DNA of 64,000 nucleotides, from assembly GCF_014839805.1 (NCBI RefSeq), contig NC_051134.1:14663170-14727169 (forward strand). Reading direction: 5' to 3'. Below, piece after piece: positions 49,862 through 64,000 of this stretch (the first letter of the stretch is position 1; each line of letters opens with the position of its first letter). The DNA comes from Manduca sexta. Lineage: Eukaryota > Arthropoda > Insecta > Lepidoptera > Sphingidae. The notes beneath the pieces are model-generated. The model was not told the origin of the DNA and ran no database searches. It worked only from the letters and a program-made list of their open reading frames with translations. The position numbers and the translations under genes are program-made.

Positions 49862-52800
49862 TTAATTTAAATTTATTTTGTGTTTAACCTTACGTTTTAA
49901 ACATTTAGCGTCTACATTCTCTAATAGATCTACGTCTATGGACTTTTTCCGCTTCAGTAAGTTGCAATCTTCATTCGCTTCCATTTGTTTTAAAGGTAAT
50001 AATCCTACTGCATAGGGTATATCATTCCCTTTGTCTTCCAAGTCTTCTGAATTTGTAACAGGTTTTTCGGTTTCTTTTTTGCCATGTTCATTAACATCCA
50101 TATCGCAACTCTCCCATTGTTGTGGGTTGGTATTCACCGGGTCCGTCAAGTCTATTATAGGAGTAGAAAACTTAGATTCTCTTACTATATCTGTTTGTCC
50201 TTCTGTGGTAAATGTTTCTTTATTTTCAGTCTTATTATTTTCAATGTCGTCCTTATTGTCAATGTCAAAACTATCCCACTGTAGTCCACTAGAGGTAATA
50301 GAGGTAGATAGATCATTATTCCCCTTATCAGAAAGTAATTGTTTGCTGATGTCCTGGAATACAGACCCGACATTAAATTCTTGCATGTTTGATTCAGAAG
50401 TACTATTGTTTGCTTTTTGAATAAGATTTTCACTATTTTGCGCCACATTTATCTTATTTTCCATATTTATTAAATCTTTTATTATATCGTCTCTTTCCTT
50501 ACTTCTTCTTTCGTCAAATTGACTTCCTCCTTCGTATGAGCCTTCGTCATTTCGCTTCGGAGTAGCCATCAGACATTCTAGAGATTCCTCTTTAAAGTCG
50601 TTTGGTTGGGGAAGTTGCAGGCCAAAGTCATAACAGTCCTCGCTTCGTCTTAAATCGTCAGTGTTTAGGGAATTATACTGTTCTGTTAGGTTTTCACCCA
50701 AATGTGAGATTTTGGTATCGAGCAATGACATGTTAAAGCTTGTATCCAACGTGGTACTTGCAGGGCATAATTGTTCAATTACTTGTGCATCATTTAACTG
50801 CTGATCTTCGTAATACTTTTTCACATCATCGGTCATCGATTTTGTAAAGAATTGCATGTCGCCATCGATGCATGAAAAATCGGCAGCATTCACAGGATCC
50901 ATTGAGCTGTTAGTATCTCGGAGAGGAGGATCTAAGACCACATAGTTTTGCTGGTCCGCAAAACTTTCTAAGTTGTCAGGCAGTATCGAATTTAAACTGT
51001 TGATGGGATCTTGGCGACTGAACTGCGAAGGGTCTTTGTCATATTCATTTGTCGATGGGAAAACTTTATTCCCTAGGAGCATTTCACCACGTTCAATAGA
51101 TTTCGACAGGTCGTCGATACTTTTGATTTCGCTCGGATCGGAGACCTTTTCTATGATGTTTGGTTGTTCGATTACTTCGTACTGAATTTCGCTGCTTTGT
51201 ACCATATCCAATAATACTTGCTCGTTGACATTTATGTATGAGCCGTCACCGGATTCGAAGAGTATAGGCAAATCTGTGGGTAGTCCGGCATTCTTCAACG
51301 CGTTAACGTATTGAGACATAGCAGTGCTGATACCGGTGGACGCAGTTTCAGAAGTGGTAGTGTTTGTTGGCGGATAGTTTGATGTAATTGGGTCAATGCC
51401 AGTAGATTCCTTGGAGTATGGATTGGTCGGATCCAGCACATTGGAGGAGACCGTCTGGTCCATGTACATGAGGTCGTTGTCGATGTTCATATAGTTGGAT
51501 GAGGATTCAGGCCCGCATATACTGTTGACAGCTTGCGATAGAGTTACTCTATCCATGTAATCCTGGAAAGAAATACAGTTTCAATGATCGAGTTATATGT
51601 AAAATTACTAATATATCGTAAATATATATTAATTTATCAATTACCTGCATATGTCGACTTTGTAAATGCTTCAAATGATGAATAGCTTTGCGCGAGTCTT
51701 GCTCGCGACGTTGTAGAGCGCGCTCCGCAGCACGTCCCAGCGATCCAGGACCCTCCCAGCCTCCCGACCTCTGCAATATTCAAATTCTTTAATTTACCTA
51801 ATTTAGGTAAATTGAAAAGACATTTTACTTGCAGAGTTGTACAGTATAATCGCAATCGTTTCCTTTGTCCCTCGACTTAAAGTAAAGTGACTACATTATC
51901 AATAATATGTTGAATTAATATACCTTCGACCAAGGACCACGCATTAACCTGTTAACATATTATGGATAGGTACATACCCTGACACTGGGCCTGCCGCGGC
52001 GAGGTTTCATCGCTCGCGGCCCGTCGCCGTAGTCCAGGGTGTTGACTCCGCCACCATTCTCTATGTCAAACGGTATTCGCACCACCATGTCCTATAATTA
52101 TAGTTTCAATTATGACTAATCTTATGGCTGACCCTTAAACCAACTATGTATGTCCAAAAATATTTACTAAAATAAAATATTTAAAAGTGGTTGTTTTTAA
52201 GTTGAATACATAACTCGTATACCTTATTAGTCCTGCAATGGTTGTCGGTCTGACTGGTGCTCGTTGCCGGAGCAAGTTGCGGCGGCTTCGGGCCACCCTC
52301 CTTATTAAATGAACAGACTCATAATTCAGCTAGCTTTTATGTTAAATTACTTGAGATTGTATAATTCAAACAATGGTTTGAGAACAATCGAGACGTTCGC
52401 AAAGATACATTATTTTCCCCAGGAAATTAATTTATTATTATATGAAGCCAAAATCCAAATCCACTCTGCTTAATAAATGCCCTCGCAATGTTTATTTCCG
52501 CGTCTATGAAGCATTTTAATTGCACAGTTGCCCAGTTTTAAGAACATTGTAGATTACTATCACATTCAGAGACGTCTCTGAGTGCGGGAAGTTGGCATCT
52601 AATGTCTTAATGTGACCAGCGCAGTGTAGTACCGGCCACCCGCATGGTTCATTTGTAAATGAAAATACGGGTAGTATTGTTACTATTTGTGGGCATGCTA
52701 GTCGCATCGTTTGCTCTCCGCATTCTGTTCTTTAAAAAAGGTAGGTCGAGTTACCTGCACGTGCAAGTCGATAAAAGATTGCGGCGGTCGATTTATGACA

Positions 52801-53791
52801 ACAGGTGGGGTAAAAACCAGCGTCTCGCCTGGAAAATAATGACGATCCTGATTGGCCATATTATACTTTATAACACTGTGAATAGGTTCGTTAAAGTCAA
52901 ATTTAGGTCATTAATATACATTTGTATTTTATTAGATAATTTTTCTTTCTTTTTTATTGCTTATTACTAAACCTTATCTGTCTACTCGCTAAAGAACTGT
53001 ACCAGCGTGGGTGACTCGCTTGGAGTGCTGGAAAACTAAAATATTTTCACTGGATATGATAGCATCTTATTTTATCTGATAAAAAGTTTAATGGTGATAA
53101 TAGATACGCAAGTACCTATATCTTGTGTCTCATTATGTAAAGGTAAGACATGCCTGTTGGTCAACAGTACACCTATTATCTAAGATAAGTTTAGACTAGC
53201 AAGTTCTTGCAGCAATATATTGCTGCTAGCTATAATAATGACATCTTACTATCATTAGTAATGCCAAGCCCCTCTTTGTTGACTTTTGATAATCCCTTAA
53301 TCTTCAAGAACTGCGCCGCTGCTACCAACTCGTCCAAATTCTCTTCCAAACATTGAGTTTTACCGCAATACATAAATTCCACAAGGCATTTCAACACACT
53401 GAATCGCATCTTTAATATAATTAATGGTTCGCCGGTCTGTTTTTGAAGAACCTCCTAGAAGTTTAAAAATATATACTTATACCTATTGCACTTACGTGAG
53501 ATATGATGTTGATAGACACTTCTGTATTTATACTAACTATTTAGTCTAAAAGATGACTACTCTTTTTCTAGCCTTTCTATTTGCAAAAGAAATATTAATA
53601 TTGATATGTAACAAGTTTACCTGAAAATAAGCGCTACTAGCTGCCAGTACAGTTTTGTGAACACGCAGAGTGTGCGAACTACACATAAGCGTCATATCCA
53701 CCAGTGATTGCATTTGCAATAATGTACCAAATCTCGACATCAGGTGTTCAGAGTAATCCTCGTAATGTAAGCTATATCGTATGGGAGCCAT
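49862..53791 (-). CDS. BTB/POZ domain protein with AT-hook-like motif
   Basis: Six exons join cleanly on the minus strand: 53791-53621, 53454-53250, 52317-52223, 52091-51978, 51770-51645, 51562-49862. Splice sites are canonical and phases consistent, giving 803 aa. Exons 1-2 encode a TTK-type BTB domain (residues 1 to about 115; VDMTLMCSSHTLRVHKTVLAAS, IILKMRFSVLKCLVEFMYCG, LVAAAQFLKIKGLS), a dimerisation module common in insect chromatin and transcription factors. Exon 4 carries KPRRGRPSVR, an AT-hook-like minor-groove binding motif. Exon 5 is a basic helical segment (RAAERALQRREQDSRKAIHH). The long last exon is acidic and rich in Ser, Asn and Asp, with a basic KRK end, and no zinc finger is seen. 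An upstream in-frame ATG at 53824 is a less likely start. I do not recognise a named orthologue; a nuclear regulatory role is inference. Confidence 0.85.
52659..52970 (+). CDS. Small hypothetical membrane-anchor ORF in a BTB-gene intron
   Basis: Lies antisense inside the 932-bp intron 52318-53249. It starts with an insect-like context (GTAAATGAAA). It opens with a short basic end and a hydrophobic segment (VVLLLFVGMLVASFALRILFF) followed by KK, as in signal-anchored type II membrane proteins. Good splice donors follow at 52741 (AAAG then GTAGGT) and about 52804 (ACAG then GTGGGG). The true exon may therefore be only the first 27-48 codons of a gene whose other exons I could not find. The full 103-aa frame is otherwise unlike known proteins. 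It may be chance. Confidence 0.3.
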   Translation: MKIRVVLLLFVGMLVASFALRILFFKKGRSSYLHVQVDKRLRRSIYDNRWGKNQRLAWKIMTILIGHIILYNTVNRFVKVKFRSLIYICILLDNFSFFFIAYY

Positions 53792-53824
53792 TATCGAATA
53801 TTTACAATTCGTCACAAAATACAA

Positions 53825-56800
53825 TTATTTTTGCGATCTGACATTATATGATATTTTAAAACAAATGAATAGCGATAATAAAGGAGTTGGTCTAGGACAG
53901 CGATAATGAACCTTTAATGATAAATATCGTTAAAAAAAACGCTACGTGTAGTCCAGGGCCGATTGACGGCGCCCCTTTTGGCTTCTATTGTTGACTTTTT
54001 TGGCCCTATCTATATTTTTGTAGGCAAAAGCAATGCCCACTAACGTTCCTTATGACATTTAAAAAAAACTATATCTGATAAAATTTAACAATAATATAGG
54101 TATGATTTTTAGTACATACAGGCAGTCATTCTCAATTATTATTGGGGTGTCCAGATTATTTTTCTGCGTGCCATTGGTTGGCATCCCTAGTCTAGAGATA
54201 TCAGGCTCAGATTTAATTTTGAATAAAAAAAATAATAAAGAGTATTTATAGATATCTAAGAGACCATAAATAGTAGATAAAGCCCACTAAAACCAATAAT
54301 ATCTTGCTTCAAAATGGTACCCCGTCTGAACATTAATTCTCGTATCTTTTGAAAGATACTCAAGAGACGATTATTGCTGGCAAAAAAATGTGTGCGATTA
54401 TGGCAACCAATAATTGCCTCGTCGTAATGAGGCTTAACCTTCGCAACGTAAAAATTCGTTCTTATTTATAATATTTTGCATAGAAGTGCATTCGTTAGAG
54501 ATGGGCCACATGGGGCGGATCGATGATGCGATTCGTGAGCCACTGCTATGCGACCCGTTTACGGGCCGCTATTCTTCCAATTTTGCCGTTTTAGTGACTT
54601 TATAGTTAAAACTAGAGAATTGTTAAACCTTTTGAGCAAGTAACATTCTTAATGATTTTTTATAAGTTATGTTTATGAAAATGTTACATTGAAATAAAAT
54701 ACGTTGAGTACACGTTTCTACGTGAATTTTTCTGTGCTGTAATTCGCCGGGCTGCAAAAAGCGACACCGGTAAACAGCAGATATCGAATTATCTGCCAGC
54801 AGGTATTTTCGCATTTTGAAGCCGGCAAGTAACGATAAAATATAATACCATGTATTTGCACGTTTGTAAATTGGCTAGTATTTGTCATTTACGCATAGTG
54901 TATGCAAACGTCTTAATTAGGTTAATTCCGAATCTTCAGATTTCGCGTGTTATTGGCATACTTATCTTTTTTTTGTATTAAGTATCCAATCCAATTTATT
55001 TTGTTTGGTTTGTTTGCTATTTATTTTTTTTTATTATAATATCTATTTAATATCATTGATTGATTGACGATTGCGTGCCAATATTTCGATTTTAGGATAT
55101 TATTATTTTTTTATTATTATTATTACAGCAAGGGGTAAGTTATTACAATACGTTTATTAAAAATCAAAAATAATAAAAAAGATATATATTGTTGGAGTTC
55201 TTTTAATCTTTTTAAAAATGCAGAAAAAATAGAAAATTGTTAGAAAATGAATTTATTACAAATTTGTATTCAATATGGATTGTTAACAATACAGATAGAG
55301 AGTTTAAACTAAAGTATGAAGTAATAGTAACAGGCATAAATTTAAGAAACATATACTATCACAGACTACTTAAGTACAGAAAAGCGAATTTTTGATAGAA
55401 TATAATACATAATTTTTATATACACATTACACGTACAGCTGCAGTTTATCATAATTATTTGATTTAGAAATTAGCTGACGAATGTGTTTCCTCGTAATTT
55501 GGAATGTAGATACTTAGGAATGCGATGATTTGTTCATAAGGCACTTGGAACAAATACAGTGAAAACATGATCAGATACATTGTTACATATATCGGACAAC
55601 TTTATATATTGTTTTATACAGTAAAAAGAAGTTAGTTATGCGTGTTTTTCTTATATTTTACGGAAATTTATTTTTAATTATACTATAAAATCGTTATTCG
55701 TTTCATAAAATCTAAATTATTGTGGTGTCATACATAATAATATGTAATCAACACGTAGGTATTTAAGTCGAATATATTTTATTATAAGGAAGAATATTAA
55801 TAGAACTATAAGTCGAAATCAATTCAGAATATATTGTCGAGGAGACTTAAAGATCTGGATACGTACAGTCGCAGCTCAGCAATGAGGCATTAGATAATCT
55901 ATGGATTTAGTAATACTTTTATTCTTGATCGCCATCGACATTTGAAGCGCTATTTATATCGTAAATACAAATTTGTAACATCTCCAAATACTTTTAGTAT
56001 TTCCTTAGAAATCATCAGTTCCTATACAATACAATAGCTTTACGTTTTTACCCTTACCTCCCTATGACGAAGCTCATAAACGCTGTGCAACAGCCGCGAA
56101 GCTCTCGCACGACTCACACAAATATTGGAACACATTCTGATTATATCTGAGATAGAAAATTTAAATTGTACTTATCTGTATTTGATTTTTGAATATTAAA
56201 AAAATACAGCCTTCCGCGATTTTTAAACGAATAGCCGAGATTAACGATAAAAATAGGTATATTGCGACACAATTTAGGCGGGAACTTAATTAATCAAATC
56301 ATGTCCATATTATACCTAACCTCTAGACAGCATATTAACAATTACAATATTTATAATATTATTATTATAATTATACGTTCTACTATATTGTCATACTAAT
56401 ACGTGGACCAACTGAAAGTGATTCCATCCCAGATATTGCAGAACACAACATACAAAACGAATAACAGCCAGGAGTCTCCTTATGTACTTATGACGCTTAT
56501 GAGTTATGACTTATATTTTGTTAGTTCGCGATAAATCCAATATTTTATAGAAAAATATTCATATGAAGAGACAGTTTAGCGTTCGATTTACGTTTATCTG
56601 CAAACTTAGGTTTCCATAGGATTATATCAAAGGTTAAAAATGACGTATACTCACAACCTTGAAGGAAAATGTTACGAAATCAATACCTATATAAAAGCTT
56701 TTTGTATTGAGTAGGAAAAGCGGGATACATTATATGTAGGTATATTAAATAAATAACGATGAATGGTTAAAAATACAATCCTATGGAAGCCTTTATAATT

Positions 56801-57513
56801 GTTATTTATAGTTAAATAATTTTATTTCAGGTTAGCATGGAGTGAACTTGAATTCAAAATGTCAAATTATATTGACACATTAATTGACCGCCATATAAAA
56901 TAGTTATAACCAACCGATTACAAACCGAAATTAGAATGAAATCAAATCACGTAAAAGTATCATAAAGAAAGTATCAAAATAATGTTATATGAACACTTTA
57001 CATAGGTTTGAGTAAATTTGTACAATACATAGCATGTAGAAAAAATAGAGATTCATTTTATAGAGATCGTACAGTGAAACTAGATCATTGCCAGCATGTA
57101 GTACTCCTTATTTTTTGTTTTAACCATAAGTACTCGAAGACTGGCTCACTGTTTGTTAAAATGCAGTAGCGGAAATATCTTTAATAAATAAGGAACGAGA
57201 AAAAACACACGTAGTGTTTGGGTATAATGTTTTATCCAAAACAAAACTATTCATAAGATCGTTGCCATTACCACTCGTGCCGGTCGTACACACTCGCGTA
57301 CCTATCGTCTTACGTATGGGACTGAGCAATGATCTGTTTCAGTGGCAGGATACGTTTAATACCTAAAAATAAAAGCAAATTACAATATTTACAACAGCCG
57401 ACATCAGTTACACCTTGCGATTAGATATCTAATATACACATTAATAATTTGTTCATATTTTAAAAATAACTATAACGATTTATTCTTAAGACTTAAGAGA
57501 CCACCGGGGAATG
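53825..57513. other. Intergenic: BTB gene 5' flank and ADAM 3' flank
   Basis: A 3.7-kb AT-rich stretch with no supported exon. The part near 53800 should hold the promoter and leader of the BTB gene. The part next to 57513 is the 3' UTR of the ADAM gene, with a minus-strand AATAAA at 57484-57479, only 30 nt after the stop, as one possible polyadenylation signal. Confidence 0.45.
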
Positions 57514-63840
<6,327 letters not shown>

Positions 63841-64000
63841 CTATAATATCGTGTGATTTTTTTTTTTAAAGTATGGTTTGTGATATTATAATTATAAGCA
63901 ATTTTTTTCATTGTAATATTAGATGGTATTGTTTTTTCCCTACAGTAGTTTTTTAAACCTAAATTTTTATGTTCATAAACAATTCAGATTTTAAATGTAT

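Overview
This is a window of insect nuclear DNA, almost certainly from a moth or butterfly. It is AT-rich, with intron-containing genes, long noncoding stretches and the repeats typical of Lepidoptera: a tRNA-derived SINE, Helitron-like ends of the CGCGGGCGAAG...CTAG type, an ITm/maT mariner, RTE-type LINE tails and a PIF/Harbinger element. The species cannot be fixed from the sequence alone. There is one ambiguous base (n at 8901).

Layout. Positions 1-23863 hold no recognisable coding gene. They contain a broken mariner/maT transposon (about 4956-6183), Helitron and SINE pieces, several CpG-rich patches, and possible 5' UTR exons of the next gene. 23894-36874 (+) is the insect homologue of BCOR (BCL6 corepressor): a giant first coding exon, three ankyrin repeats and a C-terminal PUFD-like domain. 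Its introns hold a 362-bp TTAA-flanked fold-back element, a Helitron-like element and a composite Harbinger element. 36875-42442 is 3' flank and intergenic DNA with LINE, SINE, BEL/Pao and hAT-MITE relics. 42443-47272 (+) is contactin (Cont): signal peptide, C-type lectin, six Ig, FNIII repeats, GPI signal. 49862-53791 (-) is a six-exon BTB/POZ protein of 803 aa with an AT-hook-like motif and no zinc finger. 57514-63840 (-) is the 3' part of an ADAM10-family metalloprotease (Kuzbanian/Kuzbanian-like): end of the protease domain, disintegrin and cysteine-rich regions, one TM segment and a cytoplasmic tail of about 600 aa. The protease active site lies beyond the right edge. BCOR and contactin are tandem (+). 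Contactin and the BTB gene converge. The BTB and ADAM genes are tandem (-).

The four genes do not form one pathway. BCOR is a nuclear Polycomb (PRC1.1-type) scaffold, the BTB protein is probably nuclear, contactin is a septate-junction adhesion protein, and ADAM10-type proteases shed surface proteins such as Notch.

The most notable anomaly is five single-base frame breaks in BCOR (three) and contactin (two). The exon phases close exactly only if each is treated as a one-base indel. The BTB gene and the ADAM part show none. This points to assembly or consensus errors, mostly in homopolymers, although real lesions cannot be excluded without reads. Other structures worth a second look are the 160-bp-stem fold-back in a BCOR intron, a perfect 15-bp stem-loop overlapping the contactin stop codon, a 44-bp perfect palindrome at 11543, and a small antisense membrane-anchor ORF inside a BTB-gene intron.
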